From NCBI GenBank assembly GCA_007120035.1, contig SKON01000140.1, positions 1 to 36,869 on the forward strand: a stretch of 36,869 bases of DNA, read 5' to 3'. Shown piece by piece: positions 7,598-15,865 of this stretch. The stretch comes from Myxococcales bacterium. Its GTDB lineage: Bacteria > Myxococcota_A > Bradymonadia > Bradymonadales > Bradymonadaceae. The notes beneath the pieces were generated by a model. That model did not search any database and was not told where the DNA came from. It was given only the letters and a program-made list of their open reading frames with translations. Position 1 is the stretch's first letter; each line of letters opens with the position of its first letter. A program made the position numbers and the translations under genes.

Positions 7598-7974
7598 GGG
7601 TGGAGTCGTTGGTATTTCGGGTCGGGGCGGTCCATCTGGCCGTGGAGCTGCGGTGGGTGAGCAGCGTGCTGGCGATCGAAGAAGCCCTGGGGGTCGACAG
7701 CCTGGATCCGAGGCCCTGGTTGGGGATCGGGGAGGGGGAAGCCCCCCCTGAGGAGGCCCGGGTGGGGCTTTTGGATCTGCCGGGACCGCCGACGGTTCTC
7801 TACCTGGGGGAGCTCGTGGGGGCTCGGACGTTGACGGCCGAGGAGGTGCTGGTGGTGCCGGGGTGGTTGGCGCGGCATCTGCCGCCGATCCTGCGTCCGG
7901 CGTGTGTGGCTGGGGACGAAAAGGTTGTGTGGATGTTGGATCTCGATACACTCAGAGAGCGCGTAAGTCCCTAA
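7594..7974 (+). CDS. Short CheW-like protein (degenerate coupling domain)
   Basis: The ATG at 7594 overlaps the stop of the preceding cheW, and the 126-residue product lies between cheW and the MCP. It opens with a CheW-like strand pattern (VESLVFRVGAVHLAVELRWV) and ends in DLDTLRERV, resembling the terminal strand and helix of CheW. The middle hallmark, LPGAPxYLLGI, is replaced by divergent sequence around GLLDLPGPP. It may be a reduced CheW paralogue, comparable in position to the second CheW-like protein (FrzB) of the Myxococcus Frz operon. That comparison is inference from order and size, not from a sequence search. Confidence 0.6.
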   Translation: MRVESLVFRVGAVHLAVELRWVSSVLAIEEALGVDSLDPRPWLGIGEGEAPPEEARVGLLDLPGPPTVLYLGELVGARTLTAEEVLVVPGWLARHLPPILRPACVAGDEKVVWMLDLDTLRERVSP

Positions 7975-7992
7975 AAACCCAAAAGGTATGTC

Positions 7993-9789
7993 ATGCACCT
8001 GTGGATCAAGATCGGCGTCCCCATCGGGGTGCTCACGTTGGTGGCCGTGGTGGCCCTGGCGAGCCTGGGTCAGATGGGCTACGGGGTGATGATGATCGTC
8101 CTGGGGCTGCTGACGATCATCTTCACCCAGCAGTCGTTGTCGCCGTTGACGCGGGTCACGGAGGTGATCGAGAAGATCGCCGACGGGGACCTGCGCCACG
8201 ACCGGATCCGGGCGCGGCGGACCGATGAGATCGGTCGGCTGGCGAAGTCGACGAATAAGATGGTGGTGCAGCTCAACGAGATCGCCGGGGTGGCCCGGGA
8301 GGTGACGGCGGGGCGGCTGGGGGTGGTGGACGTGGAGGAGAAGGTGATGAAGAGCGGCCGGCTCTCGGACGCCGAGATCCTGCCGGATCCCACCGATGGG
8401 GAGCTGGAGCGGACCTTCTTGAGCCTGGCCAATCAGATGCGGCGGCTGACGATCCAGGCCCGGATCATCGCCCAGGACAACCTCCATAGCCCGCTCCTGG
8501 ATGAGCGGGTGCCGGGAGAGCTGGGGGAGTCCTTCGCGTTGATGGTCAGGAATCTGCGGACCATCGCCGATCGAGCCCAGGACATCGCCGCCGGGGATCT
8601 GACGAGCGACGTGGAGGGAGATGGGGACCTGACGTCGGCGTTCAATCAGATGGTGACGAGCCTGAACGGGTTGATGCAGCGGATCGTGGAGACGGCGTTG
8701 CAGATCTCGACGGCGTCGGAGGAGATCCTGCTGGTGTTGCAGGATCAGGAGCTGGCGGCGAGCCACCAGGCCTCCAGCGTGGAGGAGACGCAGCGGACGA
8801 TGGAGACCCTGCTGGCGTCGGCGCGGAAGATCGCCGACAGCACCCAGACGGTGTTCAAGTCGGCGGAGAAGACCCAGGCGAACAACCGGATCGTGGCGGA
8901 TCGGATCGGGGAGTTGAAGGCCCATACGGCGCGGATCACGGAGATTTTGGAGACGATCAAGTCGATTGCCGATCGGTCCGATCTTCTGGCGTTGAACGCG
9001 AGCCTGGAGGGGATGAGGGCCGGGGAGGCGGGCAAGGGGTTTACGCTGGTGGCCGCCGAGATGCGGCGGCTGGCGGAGAATATCAAAGACTCCGTGGGGG
9101 ATATCAAAGAGCTGGTGAGCGATATCCGGGAGTCGTCGTTGTCGAGCGTGATGTCCACCGAGGAGGGCTCTCGGCTCTCGGAGCAGACCACGGAGACGGC
9201 GCTGAAGATCTCGCTGATCACCCAGCAGCAGCAGTCGGGGACGGAGCAGGTGACGCAGTCGATGGAGGAGCTCTCGCACCTGATCAACCAGGGGGTCGCG
9301 GGGACGCGGCAGGTGACCACGGCGGCCCGGGAGCTGGCGAACGCGTCGGACGCGTTGCGCCACGTGGTGGAGAAGTTCAAGGTGGCCTCCGGGGTGGAGA
9401 TGGTGGCTTCAAGCCAGCGCACGATTCGGCCGTTGAAGCGATCGGAGCCGGTGCGGTTGGAGCGGGCGTCGGCGGAGATGAAGACCCGGCGACAGCCGCA
9501 GACGACGCCGGTGAAGTTGGGGGCCGATCCCGAGGAGAAGCTGCGGGCCCGGGCGACCACGGAGACCGGGATGGGGATTGGCGAGGAGGACGACGAGCCG
9601 AGCCAGGAGACGCCGACGGTGGAGTTTTCGTCGATGGCGTCGGACAGCGACGGGTTCCTCGACGATCTGGCGGCTCTGGGGCGCAAGTCCAGGAAGAAGA
9701 CGGAGGAGAGCGATGGGGCATCAGAGTTTGACTCCATCGCCCGGGAGATCGAGGACGCCGAAGAGGAGGAGGAAGGGGACGTCTCATGA
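7993..9789 (+). CDS. Methyl-accepting chemotaxis protein without periplasmic sensor domain
   Basis: The 598-residue receptor starts with two adjacent transmembrane helices (about 5-27 and 29-46) with almost no loop between them, so there is no periplasmic ligand domain. A HAMP domain follows (DGDLRHDRIR, DEIGRLAKS), then a second HAMP-like segment near residues 180-225. The MCP signalling hairpin tip is DLLALNASLEGMRAGEAGKGF, which departs from the canonical NLLALNAAIEAARAGE. After the receptor coiled coil there is a Ser/Glu/Asp-rich tail of about 120 residues ending EEEEEGDVS, with no CheR-binding pentapeptide. AAAAGG precedes the ATG, and the stop overlaps the cheA start. It probably senses cytoplasmic or membrane state. 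Confidence 0.88.
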   Translation: MHLWIKIGVPIGVLTLVAVVALASLGQMGYGVMMIVLGLLTIIFTQQSLSPLTRVTEVIEKIADGDLRHDRIRARRTDEIGRLAKSTNKMVVQLNEIAGVAREVTAGRLGVVDVEEKVMKSGRLSDAEILPDPTDGELERTFLSLANQMRRLTIQARIIAQDNLHSPLLDERVPGELGESFALMVRNLRTIADRAQDIAAGDLTSDVEGDGDLTSAFNQMVTSLNGLMQRIVETALQISTASEEILLVLQDQELAASHQASSVEETQRTMETLLASARKIADSTQTVFKSAEKTQANNRIVADRIGELKAHTARITEILETIKSIADRSDLLALNASLEGMRAGEAGKGFTLVAAEMRRLAENIKDSVGDIKELVSDIRESSLSSVMSTEEGSRLSEQTTETALKISLITQQQQSGTEQVTQSMEELSHLINQGVAGTRQVTTAARELANASDALRHVVEKFKVASGVEMVASSQRTIRPLKRSEPVRLERASAEMKTRRQPQTTPVKLGADPEEKLRARATTETGMGIGEEDDEPSQETPTVEFSSMASDSDGFLDDLAALGRKSRKKTEESDGASEFDSIAREIEDAEEEEEGDVS

Positions 9790-12002
9790 GCATGGGCGCC
9801 CTGATCGAGAAGTTCCGGTCCGTGGGGTTGGAGCGGCTGGAGCGGATGAACGCGCTTCTGGTGCAGCTGGAGCGGGAGCCCGAGGATCCGGAGTCCTGCG
9901 AGGAGCTGCTGCGGGAGATCCACACATTGAAGGGGGAGGCGAAGATGATGGGGTTCGCCGACATCAACCTGGTGGCTCACCAGGTGGAGTCGGTGCTCTT
10001 GAAGGTGTTGACCGAGGAGAGGTTGGTGGACCCCGGTCCGGTGGAGTTGGCTTTTGAGGGGCTGGACCTGATGCGGGGGCTTCTGACGAAGTCCGGGGGA
10101 GGGGCGAACCTGGATCTGACGGGGTTCGTGGACCGGATCATGGGGCAGGGGATGGCTCAGGGGGCCGAGGAGCCCTCCGAGGAGCGCGAGCAACAAGAAG
10201 AGCAAGAGCAGGCGAAGGAGAAGAAGAGCCCGCCGACGACTCGGACGAGGATCGAGGGGTTGCGAGGCGATGGCGAGGGGGGATCGCTGCGGATTCAGAC
10301 GAGCACGAGCCTACGGGTGGACGTGGAGAAGTTGGAGCGGCTGGGGGAGCTGGCCGGGGAGACGCTGCTGATGGCCCGGCGGTTCGGGTATCGACTGGAC
10401 GAGCTGCAGACCCATCGCCGGCAGATGCGGGAGCTCTTCAAGGAGCTGGAGGGGAACCTGCCGAAGAGTCAGTCCACGGCGCTGCGGTCGCTCTTGCATC
10501 GATTGGACGCGACGGAGTCGGCGCTGCGGGAGGAGAATCACCTGGTGAATCTGCGGGCCTCGCAGCTCGACGATCAGAGTCGTCACCTGCGGCATATCCC
10601 TCTGGCGCAGGTGCTGAGTCACTACCCCCGGGCGGTCCGGGATCTGGCGATCAGCCAGGGGAAGAAGGTGCGGATGGTGGACACCTTCGGGAACGTGGAG
10701 GTGGATCGGGCGATCCTGAGCGCCCTGTCGGAGCCCTTGCTTCATCTGGTGCGGAACGCCGTGGATCACGGGATCGAGAGCCCGGAAGCCCGGGAGGCAG
10801 CGGGGAAGGATCCGGAAGGGGAGATCCTGTTGTCGGCGGATTACGCCGGGGACTCGATCCGGGTGTTATTGCAGGACGACGGCAAGGGGATCGACCCGGG
10901 GGCGATCCGGGAGCGGGCGGAGGAGCGGGGGTTGATGGCCCCGGAGGAGGCCCGACGGTTGACCGATCAGGAGGCGATGGCCCTGATCTTCGAGCCCGGG
11001 TTCAGCACGAAGGAGACCGTCTCCGATGTGAGCGGTCGCGGGATGGGGATGAACGTGGTGCGGCAGCAGATCGCGCGGATCGGGGGGTTCATCGAGGTCA
11101 CCAGCGAGGTGGGAGAGGGGACGACGTTTACGCTGCACCTGCCGGTGACGTCGGCGATCAACGCGGTGTTGCTCTTCACGCTGGGAGACCGGCACTTCGC
11201 GTTGACCGCCAAGGACGTGGAGCGGGTGGATCTGGTGACGAAGGAGGAGTTGAAGCGGGCCCACGGGGGGGTCTGCATCGCGACGGAGGAGGGGTTCTTG
11301 CCCGTGGTGGATTGGACGGCGGCATTGGGGTTGCCGGAGCGGGGCGGGACGCCGGATCATCTGACGGTGTTGGTGCTGCGGAAGGGATCGCGGCGGGTGG
11401 CGTTGTGGGTGGATGACGTGGTGGGAGAGCGAGAGGCTGTGAGTCGGCCTCTGGGGGAGTTTTTGCAGGGGGTGAGCTTATGCCGGGGGGTGGCGCTGAC
11501 GGACTCGGGGTCGGTGGTGCCTCTGTTGAACGTGGTGCAGCTTTTGGAGCAGGACGCCACGGAGGCCCGGATGAAGATCGAGGAGCCCCTTCGGCAGCGG
11601 TCGTTTACGGCGGTGACCGGCCGGCAGGCCCTGTCGATCAAGACCGTGTTGGTGGTGGAGGACAGCGAGGTGACGCGGTCTCTGGTGGTGTCGATCCTGA
11701 AGGGGCAGAACTACCGAGTGTTGGAGGCCGATGACGGGCATCACGGGTGGGCGCGGCTGCAGCGATCCCGGGTGGATCTGGTGTTGACCGATATTCAGAT
11801 GCCCGGGATGAGTGGTCTGGAGCTTTTGGCGAAGATCCGGGGGTCCGAGCAGTTCGCTCGACTGCCGGTGATCATCTTGTCGACGCTGGGAGAGGCGGAA
11901 GACAAACGCCGGGCGATGCGGCTGGGGGCCGACGGGTATCTGGTGAAGCTGTCGTTCCAGGAGCAGGAGCTCCTGGATACGGTGGCGAGATTCTTGGAGT
12001 GA
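9786..12002 (+). CDS. cheA: CheA-CheW-REC hybrid histidine kinase (FrzE-like)
   Basis: The 738-residue kinase has domains in this order: an N-terminal Hpt domain with phospho-acceptor His46 in EIHTLKGEAKMMGF; a charged linker; a dimerisation region from about 175; an HATPase domain with HLVRNAVDHGIE, DDGKGIDP and GRGMGMNVV; a CheW-like domain around 455-590; and a C-terminal receiver (VVEDSE, phospho-acceptor Asp669 in LTDIQMPG, conserved Lys in YLVK). No P2 CheY-docking domain is obvious. The arrangement matches hybrid CheA kinases such as FrzE, where the attached REC acts as a phosphate sink or inhibitor. Its ATG overlaps the MCP stop (ATGA), closing a four-gene unit without cheR, cheB or a free cheY. 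Confidence 0.93.
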   Translation: MSMGALIEKFRSVGLERLERMNALLVQLEREPEDPESCEELLREIHTLKGEAKMMGFADINLVAHQVESVLLKVLTEERLVDPGPVELAFEGLDLMRGLLTKSGGGANLDLTGFVDRIMGQGMAQGAEEPSEEREQQEEQEQAKEKKSPPTTRTRIEGLRGDGEGGSLRIQTSTSLRVDVEKLERLGELAGETLLMARRFGYRLDELQTHRRQMRELFKELEGNLPKSQSTALRSLLHRLDATESALREENHLVNLRASQLDDQSRHLRHIPLAQVLSHYPRAVRDLAISQGKKVRMVDTFGNVEVDRAILSALSEPLLHLVRNAVDHGIESPEAREAAGKDPEGEILLSADYAGDSIRVLLQDDGKGIDPGAIRERAEERGLMAPEEARRLTDQEAMALIFEPGFSTKETVSDVSGRGMGMNVVRQQIARIGGFIEVTSEVGEGTTFTLHLPVTSAINAVLLFTLGDRHFALTAKDVERVDLVTKEELKRAHGGVCIATEEGFLPVVDWTAALGLPERGGTPDHLTVLVLRKGSRRVALWVDDVVGEREAVSRPLGEFLQGVSLCRGVALTDSGSVVPLLNVVQLLEQDATEARMKIEEPLRQRSFTAVTGRQALSIKTVLVVEDSEVTRSLVVSILKGQNYRVLEADDGHHGWARLQRSRVDLVLTDIQMPGMSGLELLAKIRGSEQFARLPVIILSTLGEAEDKRRAMRLGADGYLVKLSFQEQELLDTVARFLE

Positions 12003-12014
12003 CCGGAGGGGGGG

Positions 12015-12542
12015 TCAGAGGGAAGCGACCAGGGCCTGGAAGCAGGCCGCGGAGAGCTCCATGTGGAGGACCATGAAGAGGGGGATGCCCAGGGCGAAGG
12101 CCAGGACAAGAGCTCGGGTCCAGGGATAGACTCGAGTGGTGCGGCGGGCGGCGACGTAGGTGAGGCCGACGGTGGCGCCGACGAGCACGGGGAGGATGAA
12201 GCCGAAGGCGACGCTGCCGAGCATGTTGGGGACGGTCCACCGGAGATCAGCCGGGGCGTAGGGGCCGACGGCGGGGCCGACGAAGAAGAGGTCCAGGATC
12301 CACCGGCTGGCGACGAAGCAGGAGATGAACGTGACGAAGGTCACCCCCGGGTCGTAGATGGGCTGGTCGCCGCGGAGGCAGAAGTGGGCCATCAGGAGGC
12401 CCAGGATGAGTAAGAGGAAGCCCGTGACCGGGAGGAACTGAAGGGTCGCGGTGAGGCAGGTGGCGAGGAAGGCGCCGGCGATGCAGAGGCCGACGGCGCC
12501 CTGGGCTCGTCTGGAGGCGATATGGTCGGGGGAAGTGTTCAT
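12015..12542 (-). CDS. Hypothetical multi-pass membrane protein
   Basis: The 175-residue product has about five hydrophobic helices: AVGLCIAGAFLATC, FLPVTGFLLLILGLL, a segment around TFISCFVASRWILDLFF, a Gly-rich one with GFILPVLVGATVGL, and a last one with LVLAFALGIPLF. I do not recognise the family. The start MNTSPDHIASRR is chosen because an earlier ATG adds 24 residues of non-membrane sequence. The gene converges on cheA, with only 12 bases between the stops, and is divergent from the next membrane-protein gene. There is nothing to suggest a function. Confidence 0.6.
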   Translation of the reverse strand: MNTSPDHIASRRAQGAVGLCIAGAFLATCLTATLQFLPVTGFLLLILGLLMAHFCLRGDQPIYDPGVTFVTFISCFVASRWILDLFFVGPAVGPYAPADLRWTVPNMLGSVAFGFILPVLVGATVGLTYVAARRTTRVYPWTRALVLAFALGIPLFMVLHMELSAACFQALVASL

Positions 12543-12767
12543 GATGGGGTGAGCTCCCGGAGAATACGAAGGACTTCCGAGAACCAGAATATCAGAACCG
12601 GTCGGGAAATGCATGAACTTCCTGTCAGGGGCGGCGAAGGGGGCGACGATCTCTGGTCGGTCATATTGAGAAAGGGACTGGCGAACGGGCGGCGGGTGTT
12701 GATAATTCGGCTACACTTTCTGAGGTGGGTTGGAAACCCGGGTGTGGAACGATGACGCGGAGGAATT

Positions 12768-13454
12768 ATGGGAATCGGGACCGTAGGACGAGGCGATAAG
12801 AGGCTGTGGATGGCGGCCGCGGCGGTGGCGGCGGGGGTCGTGGGGACCAGTCTGTTGGTGCGAAAGCTCCGAGGAAACGGGGAGGAGGTGGAGGGGCAGA
12901 AGTCGCGAAAGACCAACGGGTCGGAGGCGCTGGCGCTGAAGGAGTTCGATGAGGATCAGCAGGATCGGACCGGTCGGGCGCTGCGGTTGTTTCTGGGGTG
13001 GTCTGTGGTGAACCTCGGGGTGGGGGGAGCCGGGGTGTTGATCCAGGACGATCCGCAATGGCGAGCGTTCTATGGGGCGAACCTTGCTTGCGGGGCCCTG
13101 ACGGGGCTGGCGGTGTGGGTGGGGAGACGGGGGCTGTCCAGGTGGAGCGAGTGGCCGAAGGTCGAGGAGTCCGAGGAGGGGAAGCGCCCGTTGCAGAGGG
13201 CGAAGTTCCTGGAGACCCTGGCTGTGGCGGACTTGAGCGTGGCGCTGGTGAGCGTGGGGGGTGGGGTGTACCTGGCTCGGGGCGGGGGGAGTCCAGAGCT
13301 GCAAGGGTTGGGGCGAGCCCTCTTGTTGCAGGGGGTCGTGCTGGTCGTGGTGGACAGCCTCTATCTGGGGGCGACTCGGCGGCAGCGCCGGAAGCTGGAG
13401 ACCAAGCTGGAGGTGCGGGCCCCTCGGTTGGAGTCCGAGGCGGCCACGACCTGA
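12768..13454 (+). CDS. Hypothetical membrane protein resembling DUF6992
   Basis: The 228-residue protein has an N-terminal hydrophobic segment (MAAAAVAAGVVGTSLLV), a charged linker, and four further hydrophobic stretches, including LFLGWSVVNLGVGGAGVL, ANLACGALTGLAVWVG, ADLSVALVSVGGGVYL and RALLLQGVVLVVVDSLYL. The pattern of a LGWSVVNL helix, a second helix with NLA, and a final helix with ALLLQG followed by DSLYL recalls the DUF6992 family as I remember it; this is a weak assignment without a search. GGAGG lies six bases before the ATG. It is divergent from the minus-strand membrane protein and convergent with glnS. Confidence 0.65.
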   Translation: MGIGTVGRGDKRLWMAAAAVAAGVVGTSLLVRKLRGNGEEVEGQKSRKTNGSEALALKEFDEDQQDRTGRALRLFLGWSVVNLGVGGAGVLIQDDPQWRAFYGANLACGALTGLAVWVGRRGLSRWSEWPKVEESEEGKRPLQRAKFLETLAVADLSVALVSVGGGVYLARGGGSPELQGLGRALLLQGVVLVVVDSLYLGATRRQRRKLETKLEVRAPRLESEAATT

Positions 13455-13463
13455 GCGTTCGGG

Positions 13464-13479
13464 ATCCCCGGGCGGGGGT
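13464..13479. terminator. Hairpin between convergent genes (DUF6992-like and glnS)
   Basis: ATCCCC at 13464-13469 can pair with GGGGGT at 13474-13479 around a GGGC loop (six pairs, one of them G-U). It lies in the 24-base gap between the two stops, and its last base is the final base of the glnS stop codon. There is no long T-tract on either strand, so intrinsic termination is only a possibility. Confidence 0.35.
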
Positions 13480-15785
13480 TACGGGGAGAGGAGGTCCTGG
13501 AGGATCTCTCGGACCGCGACGGGGTCGGCGGTGCCGCCGGTCTTCTTCATGGCCTGGCCGATGAAGAAGCCGATGAGGCGGTCGTTTCCGTCGCGGAACC
13601 GCTGGACCTCGTCGGGGTGAGCGGCGACGATCTCCTCGAGCTGGGGACGGAGGGCGTCTTCGTCGCTGACCTTCTCGAGGCCCTGGTCGGCGACGATGGC
13701 CCTGGGGTCACCGCCGTTGGCGAGGACATCTTCCAGGACCTCGCGGCTGATCTGGGTGCTGATGCGGTCCTCTGAGACCATCTCGACGAGGGCGGCGACC
13801 TGGTCGGGGGTGATCCCGAGGCTGTCGACGGCGGCGTCTTCGTCGACCCGGTGGAGGACCTCGTTGACGAGCCAGGTGCCGACGGCGTTGGGGTCGTGAA
13901 AGGACTTCAGGGCTTCGTCGAAGAAGGCCAGGGTGTGGCGGTCACCGGTGAGGACGTCGGCGGTCTCCTCGTGGAGGCCCTGGTCCTGGAGAGACTGGTA
14001 GCGGTCGGCCAGGAGGGAGTCCTCGGCCCGGAGGCGGTCCCGTTCGGATTCGGTGGGCTCCTGGGGCTTCTGGGGGGCTCTGGGCTTCTTGGGTTTCGGC
14101 GCCTCCGTGGGCTCCTCGGTGTGCTTGGCCCAGGTATCGCGGAGCGTGACGACGCGGTTGAAGACCAGAAGGTCGCCGGTGTTCTTGGGATCCTGACGGA
14201 AGTATCCCCGTCGTTCGAACTGGTAGGTCGTTGTGGGGTCGTCGTCGAGGACGCTGGGCTCGATCACGCCGCGGCGAAGGATGAGGGAGTCCGGATTCAG
14301 ACACTCGAGGAAGTCTTTCTCTTTGTCTTCTTCGGGGTCTTCCTGGGCGAAGAGGCGATCGTAGAGGCGGAGCTCGCAGGGGATGCCTTCGGTGGCGCTG
14401 ACCCAGTGGATGGTGCCCTTGACCTTGCGGCCGTCGGCGGAGGTGCCGCTGCGGGTGTCGGGATCGTAGGTGCAGAGGAGCTCGATGATCCGGCCGGAGT
14501 CGTCTTTGATGACGTCCTGGCAGGTGACGTAGTAGCCGTACCGGAGGCGGACCTCCTGGCCCGGGGACATGCGGTAGAAGCCCTTGGGGGGGTGCTCTTC
14601 GAAGTCGTCGCGTTCGATGAAGAGCTCCCGGGTGAAGGGGATCTTGCGACTGCCCTCGAGGGGGACGTCGTGGGGGTAGTAGGAGGCGTCGAGCCACTCG
14701 GTGTCGCCGTCGAAGTTGGTGATGGTGACCTTCAGGGGGTCCGTGACGGCCATCACCCGGGGGGCCCGCATGTTGAGCTCGTCGCGGATGGTGTTCTCGA
14801 AGAGCTCGAGCTCGACGCGGCTGTTGGCCTTGGTGACGCCGATACGGTGGCAGAAAGTGCGGATGGCTTCCGGGGGGACGCCGCGGCGGCGGAGGCCGGC
14901 GAGTGTGGGGAGCCGAGGGTCGTCCCATCCTTCGACGAGGCCGCCCTCGACGAGGCGCAGGAGCTTGCGCTTGCTCATCACGGTGTAGCCCATGTTGAGG
15001 CGTGCGAACTCGATCTGCTGAGGTTGGTTCTCGACCTCTGTCTCTCGGATCACCCAGTCGTAGACCTCGCGGTTGTTCTCGAATTCCAGAGAGCAGAGGG
15101 AGTGGGTGACAGCCTCGAAGGCGTCCTCGAGGCAGTGGGCGAAGTCGTACATGGGGTAGATGCACCAGTCGTCGCCGCGGTGGTGGTGGCGGGCGTGGCG
15201 GATCCGGTAGAGGAGGGGATCGCGCATCAACATGTTGGGGCTGTCCATGCCGATCTTCGCCCGGAGGACATGCTCACCGTCAGCAAACTCGCCGGCTCGC
15301 ATGCGGTGAAAGAGGTCGAGGTTCTCGTCGATGGAGCGGCCCCGGTAGGGGCTGAAGCGGCCGGGCTCGGTGACGGTGCCGCGGTACTCGCGGATCTCCT
15401 CCATGGAGAGGCTGTCGACGTAGGCTTTGCCGCGGCGGATCAGGTGGACGGCGCAGTCGAACATCTTCTCGAAGTAGTCCGAGGCGTAGAAGAGGTGGTC
15501 GCCCCAGTCGTAGCCGAGCCATTGGATGTCCTCTTGCATGGACTCCACGTACTCGACGCTCTCGGTGAGGGGGTTGGTGTCGTCGAAGCGAAGGTGGCAG
15601 CGGCCGTCGTATTTTTCGGCGGTGCCGAAGTTCAGGACGATCGCCTTGGCGTGGCCGATGTGGAGGTAGCCGTTGGGCTCTGGAGGGAAGCGGGTGACCA
15701 CGTGGTCGTGCTTCCCGGACGCCAGGTCGGCGTCGATGATGTCGTGGATGAAGTTGTGGGGGATCACTTCGTGGGAATCGGCCAT
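13479..15785 (-). CDS. glnS: Glutaminyl-tRNA synthetase with C-terminal YqeY/GatB domain
   Basis: GlnRS charges tRNA(Gln) with glutamine. The 768-residue product has the class I signatures PPEPNGYLHIGHAKA (HIGH at 42-45) and VMSKRK (270-274), and a normal GlnRS body with anticodon-binding barrels to about residue 550. A Pro/Lys/Glu linker (APKPKKPRAPQKPQEP) follows. Residues about 587-768 are a helical GatB/YqeY-type domain with the typical ending IGFFIGQAMKKTGG and DPVAVREILQDLL. GlnRS proteins with such an appended domain are known from Deinococcus, where it strengthens tRNA(Gln) binding. The start is ATG 15785 (MADSHEV); a frame opening 14 residues earlier lacks support. It lies downstream of the TudS-like gene on the same strand. 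Confidence 0.95.
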   Translation of the reverse strand: MADSHEVIPHNFIHDIIDADLASGKHDHVVTRFPPEPNGYLHIGHAKAIVLNFGTAEKYDGRCHLRFDDTNPLTESVEYVESMQEDIQWLGYDWGDHLFYASDYFEKMFDCAVHLIRRGKAYVDSLSMEEIREYRGTVTEPGRFSPYRGRSIDENLDLFHRMRAGEFADGEHVLRAKIGMDSPNMLMRDPLLYRIRHARHHHRGDDWCIYPMYDFAHCLEDAFEAVTHSLCSLEFENNREVYDWVIRETEVENQPQQIEFARLNMGYTVMSKRKLLRLVEGGLVEGWDDPRLPTLAGLRRRGVPPEAIRTFCHRIGVTKANSRVELELFENTIRDELNMRAPRVMAVTDPLKVTITNFDGDTEWLDASYYPHDVPLEGSRKIPFTRELFIERDDFEEHPPKGFYRMSPGQEVRLRYGYYVTCQDVIKDDSGRIIELLCTYDPDTRSGTSADGRKVKGTIHWVSATEGIPCELRLYDRLFAQEDPEEDKEKDFLECLNPDSLILRRGVIEPSVLDDDPTTTYQFERRGYFRQDPKNTGDLLVFNRVVTLRDTWAKHTEEPTEAPKPKKPRAPQKPQEPTESERDRLRAEDSLLADRYQSLQDQGLHEETADVLTGDRHTLAFFDEALKSFHDPNAVGTWLVNEVLHRVDEDAAVDSLGITPDQVAALVEMVSEDRISTQISREVLEDVLANGGDPRAIVADQGLEKVSDEDALRPQLEEIVAAHPDEVQRFRDGNDRLIGFFIGQAMKKTGGTADPVAVREILQDLLSP

Positions 15786-15865
15786 GGTCACTTCGCGGCG
15801 TGGGGAGAGGGTGATCGTCCAGGGCAACGAGTACCACTTCGGCGTGATGGGGGGCCAGAGAAAAC

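Noticed and set aside
12609..12755. Short + strand frame in the gap before the DUF6992-like gene
   Set aside because: It has no ribosome-binding site, and its translation ends just before the real start without domain features.
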